A DNA stretch of 64,000 bases from Tipula vernalis (Eukaryota > Arthropoda > Insecta > Diptera > Tipulidae), in contig OY282560.1 of the NCBI GenBank assembly GCA_958295665.1, positions 92,108,311 to 92,172,310 on the forward strand. Direction: 5' to 3'. Of this stretch, positions 33,115 to 43,913 are shown piece after piece. Position numbers and translations under genes: made by a program. The notes beneath the pieces are model-generated. The model did no database searches and was not told the origin of the DNA. It worked only from the letters and a program-made list of their open reading frames with translations. Positions within the stretch are counted from its first letter, which is position 1. The number at the start of each line of letters is the position of its first letter.

Positions 33115-33350
33115 TGTTTTGTCCCTTATGGCCGTGAACTCGAATTAAAATACACGCGTAATTTACAAGGCTTATTATAATGCTCTTTATTCTACGAATG
33201 TTAATACAAGACTTAAAAACGAATAATAAGAAGAAGCAAACACTAGCAATAATGACATTTGTATAGTGTTGCCAAATTCACCTTATGTGTACAATGGGTT
33301 ATAACAATAGTGTTGCCAAATTTACATTAGATGTGCAATGGGTTATAACA
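33115..33350 (-). repeat. 3' LTR of the Mag-like element
   Basis: 236 bp; by eye identical to 37665-37900. It contains a repeated block GTGTTGCCAAAT....GTGTACAATGGGTTATAAC twice. Confidence 0.95.
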
Positions 33351-33389
33351 ATCTCCCACGCTTAATTGAGAACTGGAAATATGAATTAT

Positions 33390-33893
33390 TCAAGGAACAT
33401 AATCACGAAGATGAGTTGGCATGTTGCGTGGTCTTGTAGACCTACGAATAGCTTGACCCTGAATTGGTTGAGTTGGTTGAGATATGTGCAGCTCCTGGAT
33501 CCCTGGAGGGTTTACGGGTGCAGCTTGATCCTGACTAGGTTGTGTTTGTTGGTTTGAAGTTTCAAGAATATACTGGCGGTAACATTGATTTTGTTGATTT
33601 AAAGGTGTATTTGAATTACTTGACGAGGAACTTGAATCAATGTCGCCATCAGTAATGTCTGGTGCAAAACGTACTTTACGTTGTTGAACTTTCGTAGCTT
33701 TAAGTTGGTCTATGTGACGTTTAAGTGTATATCCATCATCTAACTTTACAACATAATGGAGTTGTCCAAGTTTCCGTAGTACCGTACCTATTTTCCATAC
33801 AGTTTTGTTGTCTCGAAGATGTATGACTTGAACTCTTTCTCCCACGCTTATCTGACGAACACCCGGTATTGGTTTTGTAGTATTATTTTTCAT
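33390..33893 (-). CDS. Mag-like element, integrase C-terminal domain (third pol piece)
   Basis: The segment has GERVQVIHLRDNKTVWKIG and VVKLDDGYTLKRHIDQL, the SH3-like tail of Mag-type integrases, and then a low-complexity serine/glutamine stretch up to HLRDYVP and the stop. It is in frame with the preceding integrase piece except for one TGA at 33978-33980, so it probably belongs to the same protein. Confidence 0.8.
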   Translation of the reverse strand: MKNNTTKPIPGVRQISVGERVQVIHLRDNKTVWKIGTVLRKLGQLHYVVKLDDGYTLKRHIDQLKATKVQQRKVRFAPDITDGDIDSSSSSSNSNTPLNQQNQCYRQYILETSNQQTQPSQDQAAPVNPPGIQELHISQPTQPIQGQAIRRSTRPRNMPTHLRDYVP

Positions 33894-33977
33894 TGTTGGC
33901 TTTAACGCATCTAGTTTAATTCGTATTCGTCTATTGAAGTAAAGTTCAGCTGGACTCTTCCCACAGCTGAGAGGTGT

Positions 33978-34451
33978 TGCTCAATACCTTTGAAGAATTT
34001 CGTTAACTTTATTTTGTAACGACCCTGGTTCCGATGACATAGCTTTTAATTTGCGTTTTAATGTTTGCACGTTGCGTTCAGCTAGTCCGTTTGTACTAGG
34101 ATGTCCCGGGGCGATTAATTTTTGGAAAATACCATTTTTACTGCAAAAAGATGTGAATTGCTCACTGGTGAAAATTGAAGCATTGTCTGATACCATTACT
34201 GATGGGAATCCATGCGTAGAAAAAATTTCGGTTAGAAGGTTAATAGTACTTTGTGTCGTAGGTGAGTCGCGAATGACTTTAAATTCTGACCATTTTGACT
34301 TGGCATCGACGACAATGAATTCTTTCCCAGTTTTCATCTGGTTCTTGCCACTGGTGTAGTGGGGCTTTTGAAGGTTTATTTTGGACTTCAACACAGGCTT
34401 CACATGAACGTACCATTCTCTCGATGTCCCGGTCGATTCCTTTCCAAACAC
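33978..34451 (-). pseudogene. Mag-like element, integrase core (second pol piece)
   Basis: The segment KEFIVVDAKSKWSEFKVI, VMVSDNASIFTSEQF and HPSTNGLAERNVQTLKRK carries D, D and E of the integrase catalytic core. It is out of frame with the main gag-pol frame because of a deletion at 34313-34330, and it ends at a TGA where the next codons (ATPLSCGKSPAELY) continue in frame. Confidence 0.85.
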
Positions 34452-37400
34452 AGTATCTTCTCGCCAGTTGCTTCATTTTCGTAATCCCTGGATGGGTGTG
34501 ATGTAATTCTTGAAGTATTTGCGACTGGAGGCTAATTGGAATGAGAACTCTTTGACCCTTGAATATAACACCATTATCGAGCGTGTATCTTCCCTCGTTA
34601 TCCGCACCATTTTGTAGATTTGCCACGATTGTTGAAAGTTCTGGATCTTTTGCTGTCTCTACTGCTAACGTCGCCGCATTTATGTGTTCACTGGAGATTT
34701 CGAAAATTGATTGACTGCATAATTCATTTACCTCTTCATTGATAATTTTGTCTGTAGATGGTTTTTCATTCAATCGTGTTGCACGAGATAAACAATCAAC
34801 ATTTGTGTGTTCCGACCCCTTCTTGTAGACTATTTCGTAATCGAAGCTTGACAGAAATTCGGCGTAGCGCAGTAACCTTGCTGCTGTCATGGCGGGCATC
34901 TTGTTGTGTTGATGGAAAATGCGAGTTAATGGACGATTATCGGTGACTAGTTGGAATTTCCTGCCGTAGAGATACATAAAAAAGTGATTTATTGTAAAGA
35001 TAATTGCTAATGCTTCGCGATCTAACTGGCTATAATTTGTTTCAGCTGTTGTTAATGACCTTGATGCGTAAGCAACTGGACGTTCTATGCCGTTGACTAG
35101 GTGTGAGAGTACGCCTGCTATACCTGTAGGGCTGGCATCACAAGCGACTATAACTGGCAGTTCCGGATCGAAAGGCATCAGGACTTGATCACTGGCAACA
35201 ATATTTTTAAGTTTGATAAACGCAGCTTCACATTTTGCGGACCAATTAAATTTGTTATCTTTCTGGAGCAGTTGACGTAATGGATGTGTTATCGAAGACA
35301 TTTCGGGTATAAATCTGGTGTAATACGTTATCATGCCCAAAAATCTTAGGACATCATCTGCTGTAGTCGGTCGAGGTATATTTTCGATTGCTTGAATTTT
35401 TGAAGGCGATTTTGAAATTTTATTATAGCGTACGACGTGTCCCAGATATTCCACCTGAGTTTGCAAAAATGAGCATTTGGTTTTATTTAGATGTAGATCA
35501 TGTTGTTTTAGACGTTTCAGACACTCTATCAAGTTGTTTTTACATTCAGCCTCGGTTGTGCCATGTATTATAATGTCATCGAAATATGACATAGTTTTGT
35601 TTAATCCAGATAGAATTTGCTCAATGATGCGATTAAATTCCGCTGGCGCAGTTTTAATGCCAAACGATAGACGATTTACGTTGTATGTTCCCTTATGGGT
35701 TGATATTGTTTGGATTTCCCTGGATTCTGGATTTACTCGAAGATGCAGGTAGGCTTTATAGAGGTCAAGTCGACAGAAATATTTTGACCCTTTGAGATTA
35801 TTTAAAATTTCATCGACACGCCGTATTGGGTAATTTGCAGAAACTAGTTGAGGATTAACGCCTGGCTTATAATCGACGCAGAGTCGAATACCACCGTCTG
35901 GTTTTGTAATGATCACTAGGGGAGATCCCCAATCACTCCTTTCACATTTTGTAATAATCCCAGCTGCTTCTAAATCATCGAGTTCCTTTTCAACCCGTTC
36001 TCGAAGTGCATGTGGAACTTCTCGTTCTTTGAAGAATATTGGTTTCGAACCTTGACGAAGCTGGAGTGTGACCTCAAAATTTGGAACACAACCTACTTTC
36101 TCTGTAAAAACGTCCTCAAACTTGTCAACAATATCTGAAATTGAATCAAAATTATTTTCCTCTAATGCATTGATATTGTTGAAATGATGGCTGTCCACTT
36201 CATGAAGGTTGATTCCTAAATGGCGAATCCATACCCGGCCTAAGAGCGCATCGTATTCGCGAGGAACTACATACAACTCCTCATTTGCTGTGCAGTTGTT
36301 GTATTTGACTTGAACTTCGATTTTACCATCAGGAAATATAATGTTTTTAGTATATGATCGGAAAGCAATTGTTGAAGGTTGCAGTGGTGCCTTTATTTGC
36401 AGCTGATTATATTGATTCCTTGGTATTAATGTATACCCAACACCAGTGTCGACCTCAAATTTTTGACGGTGTCCATTTATTTCCACCGTAGCATAGTACT
36501 TATCAGCATCGTTATTTTTATTGTGCTGATTGCAAAATATATCGACGATTTGGTTAATACCATACATTTGGTGAACTGATTCGTCATGATCATCATTTCT
36601 ATGAGTTGAACTATGGTTTGAAGTTTTGACTAATGTTTTGATGCACACTTGTTGTATGTGACCACTTTTTCCACACGATTTACACTTGAGATTACGTGGA
36701 TTAGTACGGCAGTCCTGTGTTTTGTGGTTGTCTCTACCACAGCGTATGCACAAGTTGTCGATTCCCAACTGGGCGTAGTTTATTCTAGATTTTGAACGAC
36801 CTTGTGCTCTTGAAGACTGAGCCCTGGAACGACTTTTTTGACGGTTTGAATTTCTGGCTTGAATTTTGTTTACGGCATTATTGATGGGTTGCTTTGTAGT
36901 CAGTTCACGACAATCGATTTTTGAGGCTTCTAATGATAAAGCTTTTTGTACTATTTTTTCGAAATCGTCTTCTTCCGATTGAAGTAATTGCTCCCGGATT
37001 GTGTTGTCGTTAATGCCCCGTATAAATTGGGCTCGAAGTAAAATGTTTGATATGTCAGCCTTGCAGGCACACTTTGACACAAACTCGCACTCATTTGTAT
37101 CCCGCCGGAGTAATGCCACATAATCAGCTATTGTATGTTCTTCGCCTTGATATGTGGAAAAAAATCGGTGTTGACTTACTAGTATGTTTTTTTTCGGGCA
37201 CAAATGAGTTTCCAACATTTTCATTAAGTCGTCGTACTCGACTTCGTTGACTGTCTTAGGGGCAATTAATGAAACCAACAACTTAAAATGTGTAGGTCCA
37301 ATTGAGTTTATAAGCATTTGACGGCAAAGTGTTTTATTAGTAATAACACCCTTCATGGTCAAATAATTTTCGAAGCGTTGATGGTATAGCTTAAAGTTTT

Positions 37401-37569
37401 CTTTTTTATCATCAAAGTTCTCAAATGGAGCACACATAACCTGTAATGGTGGCTGCTGCTGTTGTTGTGGTTGTTGTTGTTGACTGCTACTAGTACTTAC
37501 TTGCTTTAGCAAGTCACGTTGTGATTTGCTGAAGGCTTCTAACAATTGCGCAAATTGTGAGGCATCCAT
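34279..37569 (-). CDS. Mag-like Gag-Pol: Gag, protease, RT, RNase H, integrase start
   Basis: 1096 residues from MDASQFAQLLEAF. Gag has a glutamine run near 30. Zinc knuckles (CIRCGRDNHKTQDC, CKSCGKSGHIQQVC) lie near 270-312. Protease EVDTGVGYTLIP is near 371, RT LCVDYKPGVNPQ near 560, with YFDDIIIHG near 660. RNase H (ACDASPTGIAGVLSH near 811; VTDNRPLTRIF) follows, then the integrase HHCC domain (HHTHPGITKMKQLARRYC near 1023; RSCEAC). Gag and Pol are in one frame, as in Mag elements. The last dozen codons (after DENWERIH) are a frameshift artefact. It would make virus-like particles and reverse-transcribe the element RNA, but this copy lacks a continuous integrase. Confidence 0.93.
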   Translation of the reverse strand: MDASQFAQLLEAFSKSQRDLLKQVSTSSSQQQQPQQQQQPPLQVMCAPFENFDDKKENFKLYHQRFENYLTMKGVITNKTLCRQMLINSIGPTHFKLLVSLIAPKTVNEVEYDDLMKMLETHLCPKKNILVSQHRFFSTYQGEEHTIADYVALLRRDTNECEFVSKCACKADISNILLRAQFIRGINDNTIREQLLQSEEDDFEKIVQKALSLEASKIDCRELTTKQPINNAVNKIQARNSNRQKSRSRAQSSRAQGRSKSRINYAQLGIDNLCIRCGRDNHKTQDCRTNPRNLKCKSCGKSGHIQQVCIKTLVKTSNHSSTHRNDDHDESVHQMYGINQIVDIFCNQHNKNNDADKYYATVEINGHRQKFEVDTGVGYTLIPRNQYNQLQIKAPLQPSTIAFRSYTKNIIFPDGKIEVQVKYNNCTANEELYVVPREYDALLGRVWIRHLGINLHEVDSHHFNNINALEENNFDSISDIVDKFEDVFTEKVGCVPNFEVTLQLRQGSKPIFFKEREVPHALRERVEKELDDLEAAGIITKCERSDWGSPLVIITKPDGGIRLCVDYKPGVNPQLVSANYPIRRVDEILNNLKGSKYFCRLDLYKAYLHLRVNPESREIQTISTHKGTYNVNRLSFGIKTAPAEFNRIIEQILSGLNKTMSYFDDIIIHGTTEAECKNNLIECLKRLKQHDLHLNKTKCSFLQTQVEYLGHVVRYNKISKSPSKIQAIENIPRPTTADDVLRFLGMITYYTRFIPEMSSITHPLRQLLQKDNKFNWSAKCEAAFIKLKNIVASDQVLMPFDPELPVIVACDASPTGIAGVLSHLVNGIERPVAYASRSLTTAETNYSQLDREALAIIFTINHFFMYLYGRKFQLVTDNRPLTRIFHQHNKMPAMTAARLLRYAEFLSSFDYEIVYKKGSEHTNVDCLSRATRLNEKPSTDKIINEEVNELCSQSIFEISSEHINAATLAVETAKDPELSTIVANLQNGADNEGRYTLDNGVIFKGQRVLIPISLQSQILQELHHTHPGITKMKQLARRYCVWKGIDRDIERMVRSCEACVEVQNKPSKAPLHQWQEPDENWERIHCRRCQVKMVRI

Positions 37570-37664
37570 TTTGTAGAAGTAAATTTTTCCTCCTTGAATT
37601 TTATTGTGTAATTTTTTTTTTTTTTATCTTGTAATTTAATCTTTTTTTTTTCTCTCGTCGCCAC

Positions 37665-37900
37665 TGTTTTGTCCCTTATGGCCGTGAACTCGAATTAAAA
37701 TACACGCGTAATTTACAAGGCTTATTATAATGCTCTTTATTCTACGAATGTTAATACAAGACTTAAAAACGAATAATAAGAAGAAGCAAACACTAGCAAT
37801 AATGACATTTGTATAGTGTTGCCAAATTCACCTTATGTGTACAATGGGTTATAACAATAGTGTTGCCAAATTTACATTAGATGTGCAATGGGTTATAACA
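37665..37900 (-). repeat. 5' LTR of the Mag-like element
   Basis: Identical by eye to 33115-33350. It should hold the promoter of the element, but no canonical TATA box stands out. Confidence 0.95.
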
Positions 37901-37905
37901 GTATT

Positions 37906-39118
37906 TAATCCATCTATGATTCAACCCAACTAAAGTTCACCTCCCAAAATCCCTACAACAAATACCCCCAAAAAAATATTCGCTGCAAACTGAATATCTT
38001 TAGGTGTAAAGCCCATACACACCACCACATACCTACCCCGATCAATACCACCATAACACCACCCCAATCTCATTAAAATTTTAACCCAAAAACTCCTACA
38101 TCATCCATTTCGCCCTACTCCTGCCCATCAACAAAAGTCATATCCTACTTTTCGGAACCACTTCAGCATCCAAATCTGTGTTACTAGACCGTAATGTTGG
38201 GAGAATGGAAAGGACGATATAATCTAAACGGCAAAAAAAATCCCAATAATAATGTAATCAAACCACTCTTATTGATACGGAGTCCAAAAGACGTCAGAGA
38301 GAGCCCAAGAGGGTACAAAAAGGTGGTGTTACAATAAAATAAATTTGTTTTGAACTAGATTTCTAGATTTTCCAACGAAATGAAAAGTCACCTTATACAG
38401 ACAAAACAGAACAATATTGAATCGGCCTTCGCGGCGGGTGGTCATTTTAGGTACACAACTCCATGAGTTTTTAATCTATATGTATGGATATTTGAGAAAA
38501 ATTGTAAATTGAATCCCTATTAGTAACTTATTGGTGGTGGACCACAACTTTTTTGTTTGATTGGATGAGTAAGTGAATTTATACTCATATGTATGGTGCA
38601 TTAATATTAGTACGTGATTTTGGTGTGCTTTGGGAGTAGAAATAAGTGATTAATTTCTATTTCTTATGGGTTAACACTTTAACAGGGCAATTAGGCTAAT
38701 TGATTTTTTTTTTCTAAGATTTTTATATCTTACAATGCTAAGGATACTGATTGCTGCTGAGAGTTCATAATATTATGTTGCCCTGTACAAACTTTCTCAC
38801 ATGAAATTATATAAAATAAATCAACCCGACAGTAATCATCGGGAGCAATGTATTCATGAAGAAAAGCCTACATAATAGACGTATTACGTAAAAGGAGTAA
38901 AAAATAGTCAGTTACTCATGAGGATAAAGCTTGCGACACGAGCTATAGCGGGTTTATTCATTGGTTAGAGAAATTCATTAGAGAAATATTATATTTCTCG
39001 ACCATAATGGCGAATTAGTTTTTCGGCGAATTCAATATCATAGCATCAATTTATTGATACGTCGTACTTCATTAAAATTGTTAAATTAAGATTTAATGAA
39101 TATAAAATATTAAATAAA
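37906..39118. other. Non-coding sequence
   Basis: No gene or repeat ends recognised. The region includes C-rich non-coding stretches at 37.9-38.15 kb. Confidence 0.55.
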
Positions 39119-39126
39119 ACTTTAAT

Positions 39127-40472
39127 AGGGGTGTTATTCAATATTTAGTCCACATTCCTTTATTTTTGAGCCGCATTTCGACTCTTTGTGACATAGTCTG
39201 AAAAGAGTTTACTATCGTTTTTTTAATAAATGGGTCGGTGAACCATATGTTTTCAATTTTCTCAATCAATATTTGTTTGTCTGTGATGTGTTTTTCCGAT
39301 AACTGCTTCTTTAGAACCATCCAAACATTTTCTATGCATTTCATGTCCAGAGAATTCACCGGCCAATCCAATAGCTGTATGTTTTTGGAACTCAAATAGT
39401 TTTTAACCGACTTGTCGGTGTAACAAGGAGCTCCACACTGCTGAAAAATTTACCTTTACCGAGGGCGAAACAGTTAGGGGAGTTTTGGTAAAAAAAACCT
39501 TATCCAACATCTGGATAAACTTATCAACATTCATAATGCCACCTACTAAATGAAGAGGCCCAGGAACTTCTGCGGTGATACACTCCCAAACCATGACAGA
39601 TTTTGGATGTTTAACCTTTTGTATACAACACAGTCTTCATTGAAACGCTCATGTGAGCGGCGTTTAACAAAAATATTTCTCTCTCGGCAGGAATTTAGAC
39701 AAACGATTCATCCGAGAAACAAACCTGAAAATTTGGTCGTTTAAGAGAATTTGTAAAAATGAAATGGCAAACATGAATTTTCATGAATTTGCATTTGATC
39801 AATTTGACACTGTCAAGTGCTTATTCCGTTCCGATGCATTTCGTTTAAGTGTCATGTTGGGCGTTATTTTTTCTTTAATAGTCGGGCGACACTGTTTTAG
39901 TCCAAATTGCTTAAAGCGGCGTCGCAATATTCTGTTCGAGATGTTGATGTCGTATTTCTTTATAGTGTCATTTATTGAAGCAGTTGATCGTTTACGATTC
40001 TGTAAGGTTAATTTTAAGTTGATTCTGTCTTCCATTTCTGATGCTTTATTTTGTTTTCTGCAATTTTCCCTGTGCAGTGGAGTCACGACCTCGCCATTTT
40101 GGAGTGATTTCTTAATTCTACGCACGAATGTTTACTGGTTTCAACTATTTTGGCAATTTTAATTTCATATTGTGTTAATGATGAATGTTCCAATAAATTA
40201 GTAATACGCGGTTTTTTATCAATGTAATGTCAGCTTTTCGTCCCATTATGACAGTAACGCGAAACTCGCAAAAATCACTTACTAAACACAATTGAAAATT
40301 ATAACCTATCGCACCAATAAAGAACCACTAACACAATACTTAATAAAAAAAATTATGATACCTCATTTATTACATTATTTAAGTACTACCGTTACCTAAA
40401 ATGTTAATCAATCGCTCGCTCGGGGAAGTACAAAATTTAGAAAAATATTCAATAACAAATTCCAGAGAAATA
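39127..40472 (-). pseudogene. Tc1-like transposon with broken transposase
   Basis: On the - strand: MGRKADITLIKNRV (40250 region), the helix-turn-helix part KRSTASINDTIKKYDINIS and LRRRFKQFGLKQCRP (40120-39850), the middle MVWECITAEVPGPLHLVGG (39594-39540), and the C-terminal WPVNSLDMKCIENVWMVLKKQL (39370-39300), which is the Tc1 'DWPxxSPDxNxIExxW' segment. Several frameshifts separate these pieces. Possible inverted repeats are GGGGTGTTATTCAATATTT (39127) and, complemented, TTTGTTATTGAATATTTTTC (about 40470). Confidence 0.78.
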
Positions 40473-43400
40473 ACGGTAAATTTTGTGGGTCATAAACAGC
40501 GGTAGATAAGTGCTACAGACAAAAGGGAAATTGCTTTTATTAATAGCGGAATTTTAGAAAATCAAAAGTTGCTAATTCAATGGCCATGTACTGTATTTAT
40601 CCAAACTGTCGAACGTTATATTGTATTTATTATGTGAAACGTAATCCAATGAATCAAAAATGCAAATCATCATAATTTTTATAAGCTTGACAAATCCATT
40701 TTTTACCAATTTAAATGTAGAAATATTGGAAGCCCGTAAGCTATTATAGAAAAGGAAATGATTAATTTGGAAACCAAATAGAAATTATTATAAGTAAAAT
40801 ACAATCGCGCGCATATTAACCGCGCTGCTTATTTCTTAGACTTATGCTAATTTAACATAAAATACAAAAAAAAAAAGTGTGGCAGAGAAGGCTTCAAAGA
40901 ATTTATAATTTATATTATTTTGTATGCGCCACACTCCGCACACAAAACAAATTGACGCAAATGACTTTGGTGGTAACCTGAGAATGTGTTTAAAAGAAAA
41001 AAACACCAAAAAAGCAATTTATGTACAGATTTGTAAAAATAAAAATGAAAACATAAAAGAAAAGGGCAAAGCAAAAAAAAAAAAATCGCAAAAATATTAT
41101 TTTTCACAAATCACTTTGACATTGCTACCGAGGACTTTTAATGGCAAACTGTCCACCCTATATATAGTATAGACGAAACCAAATCAGTTTCATAATACAA
41201 TATTGATGAGTAGCTTAAATAGTCTTAGACCATCTAGGTATTCAATATACGAGTATATCCGGTGACACAAAAGATTCTAAGAATTAAATTTAACGACAAA
41301 TAGGGCAAAAAGGAAATCATTGTTTGCAAACAGACACACAAACCCACACAAAAAGACATTCCTTTGATCTATCGCACATTGTGTTGAGTTTAATCTACTT
41401 AGTTTTTATCTAAAAATAAATAAAATATTTTCACATTCCTTAGAAATTCTATATGCGTTTACAAATGTACAAATACATCCACATTGAGGTAGGTCAAATA
41501 ATTTTAATTCTAAGTAATGATGTTTTAAGCTTATTAAAGGCAAAGGATTCGGTGAAGATATATTACATTTTCCAAGAATAATTTGTGTGACATATTATGT
41601 ATTGATCAATAGTTGACTTGCTACAATATGTTTTTCATTCAATTATGCGTCATGCCGTGGAACAACTTTATTTTTTCAGTATGTCCTCCCTCTTGAAGTC
41701 AACACTATTATTAGTGAAAAACATCCTTGATGGGTTTCCTTATTTGGCGCTAAATACTTTAATCTATTTGGTTACGTCAAATAAGGTAATGCCCTCAGGA
41801 TCGCTAATGAGTTTCAGGTGTCGCGCTATAACGTTCCGTTGCCCTCATTCATAGGTAAGAGGTCTCAGACATACCATTTCAACTTAACTTATCGAACAGG
41901 CACAATACCACATACATTGTTGGTTAACAAGCGATATATTTTGACAACAAGTGATGCAGCCAGTCGTGGCTGAATTTGTTCCAATTAATAATGAGATAAG
42001 CCTGTACTGAGGTTGCTTAGGTGTACCAAAATATCATCATATGTGAAAAATGCTTTGAGCCACCTTCTCGAGAGTGTTCTGAATAAAATTCCCCATCGCG
42101 GAGTAAATATCTTTTTGAGTAACATTAATTCTCAAATTAGTTTGCTGTGCACACAGTATACTGACCATCTGATTAATAGCAACTTTGAACCTATTATTTC
42201 AGTGAAATGAAAAAACGACGGTTATGATTGTGGAGTGTCCATGTTGATGAAGATATAGCATCTGCAAGGAATCGATCAAAAATGGCTTACCAAAAATGGC
42301 GTTAACTTCTACTCTGAGTATATAAACAGACGTAATAAGTGGAATTGGACTAAAAGTACGCTCCCAATTATTAGATCGAAATTTTATCTTACTTGACCTT
42401 GGTACCTCTTGCGGCATGATTCCCGCAGCCCAGCCAGGTAGAGGAGGTGGTCATAGATTAAAGGTACCGCAACTAAGATCTTTATAGCCGCAAGCACCGA
42501 ACAAAAGAAATATGAGCTAACGGTCAAATGTGATACGATTTGGAATGGGGAGCCGTAGCACCCAAAAGAGTGAATTGATATATTTTCAACTCAATTTGAA
42601 GGGACGGATGCGAATAGCATGGCTATCCATCCTAAAGTGTTATTGACCATTGGTCCCTAATAATAGTTAGTAAGAGAAAAGACTGACGTATGTTGTCAAC
42701 AGAAAGGCTGGAACGGTGGACCATATGATCCCTTGCCGCTTCTTACGAGGCTCTCAACAAACTCCTGTTTTTTTCTCAGGTGAAAGAAAAATGAACTTAA
42801 AACTTGCTTTTTCTATTTTATTAGTTCTTCCTTAGCTGCTGTCGTTGATCCGGAACACAAAAAAACCTCGATGAAAGCAAACAAAACAAAAGACTGTCCA
42901 TCAAAGAAAATTGTCGAAGTTTTTAGATCATTTCTAGTTGACTGATTAAGGAGCGATCAAAACATAAAGATTGCTTTCTCTCCCTCATTCAATCCACCAA
43001 AAAATCGTATTATTACCTCCTCCAATATTTTTGCTGGTTATTAAAAGAGTGCAATAACAGCAAGCTGAGGCACGTTTTTGCGTTTATTCACCGAATTATG
43101 GCAGCCACCTTGATTGAAAATGTTCCCAGTTGAATAAACGCAGAAAATAATATGAATAAGAAAAATGCTTCTACATTTATTTACTGAAACCTGGTGCACA
43201 CTTTTATTGTGTACAAATAGATTCGAAAGTAAACTTAAATAAAATCTGATTTTATCTGGCACGCGCCGATAGGAAGGAGATAATTTACGTTAATTCATTT
43301 GTTGTTGATGAAACTTGATTTTGTATGCACCAGGACTTTGTCATTAGAATTTTGGTGCATCTTCAAGGTTGGGTTACAGTTTTTTTTGTAGTTGTTAGTG

Positions 43401-43752
43401 ACTGCTACAGATGATTGGCCAATTAATGAAGATTTAAAATGTTACAAATCTTTGTTGGACCAATTTCACGATGACGATTTTAGATGGCATTATATGCAAA
43501 AATCGTATCCACTAACTTTGAACTCTTTCAAAACTAGGGTTGAGAAAATCATCAAGGCTCCCAGGTACGCCTTAAATACGTTTGATATCGCAAGCCGGAA
43601 TTATCCTAAAAAAGGCCTTGTTTTGTGGATATGATAAGGGTGGTTGGTTCATTGAGTCTTCTCGCGAAGCATGATAAAATACTAGTTAGAGCATTGAGCC
43701 TTTGAAAAAGCGGACATTGAGAATTCGATCAGTGTTCGACTGGGAAGTTATA
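40473..43752. other. Non-coding, no gene recognised
   Basis: Short open frames (for example 40924-41172, 41618-41854, 43392-43634) show no known domains or splice context. Probably intergenic DNA with old, unrecognisable repeats. Confidence 0.5.
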
Positions 43753-43913
43753 TCTACTTGTGAAGTAAGCTTAACCAAATGTTTTTTTTTTCTATTTTAC
43801 TGCATCCTTCCTAGGTATCACTCATTTGATCAGCAAACAGCAAATGAGTGATATAGGAAGGCTGCAGTAAAATCGGTAAAGGAAACATTTGTTAAGTTTA
43901 CCTCACAAGTAGA
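43753..43913. repeat. Long hairpin (foldback MITE or small-RNA precursor)
   Basis: The left arm (43753-43827) and right arm (43842-43913) pair almost throughout: TCTACTTGTGAAGTAAGCTT with its complement, TTTTACTGCATCCTTCCTA with TAGGAAGGCTGCAGTAAAA, and TCACTCATTT with AAATGAGTGA around a 14-base loop. Confidence 0.8.

Larger units (their letters stand above)
33115..37900 (-). mobile_element. Complete Ty3/gypsy-type (Mag-like) LTR retrotransposon
   Basis: Two LTRs (33115-33350, 37665-37900) with TGTTATAAC...TTTTGTCCC polarity on the - strand enclose gag-pol. The flanks are GTATT at 33110-33114 and GTATT at 37901-37905, a 5-bp target duplication. The primer site TGGCGACGAGAG lies just inside the 5' LTR (about 37653-37664, complement strand). 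A purine-rich GCGTGGGAGAT precedes the 3' LTR. The RNase H and integrase style (K02A2.6-like) points to the Mag/SURL group. Confidence 0.95.

Noticed and set aside
43392..43634. 80-codon open frame (WPINEDLKCYKSLLDQF...)
   Set aside because: No known domain, no splice partners and no promoter or poly-A context; it could be a remnant but cannot be supported.
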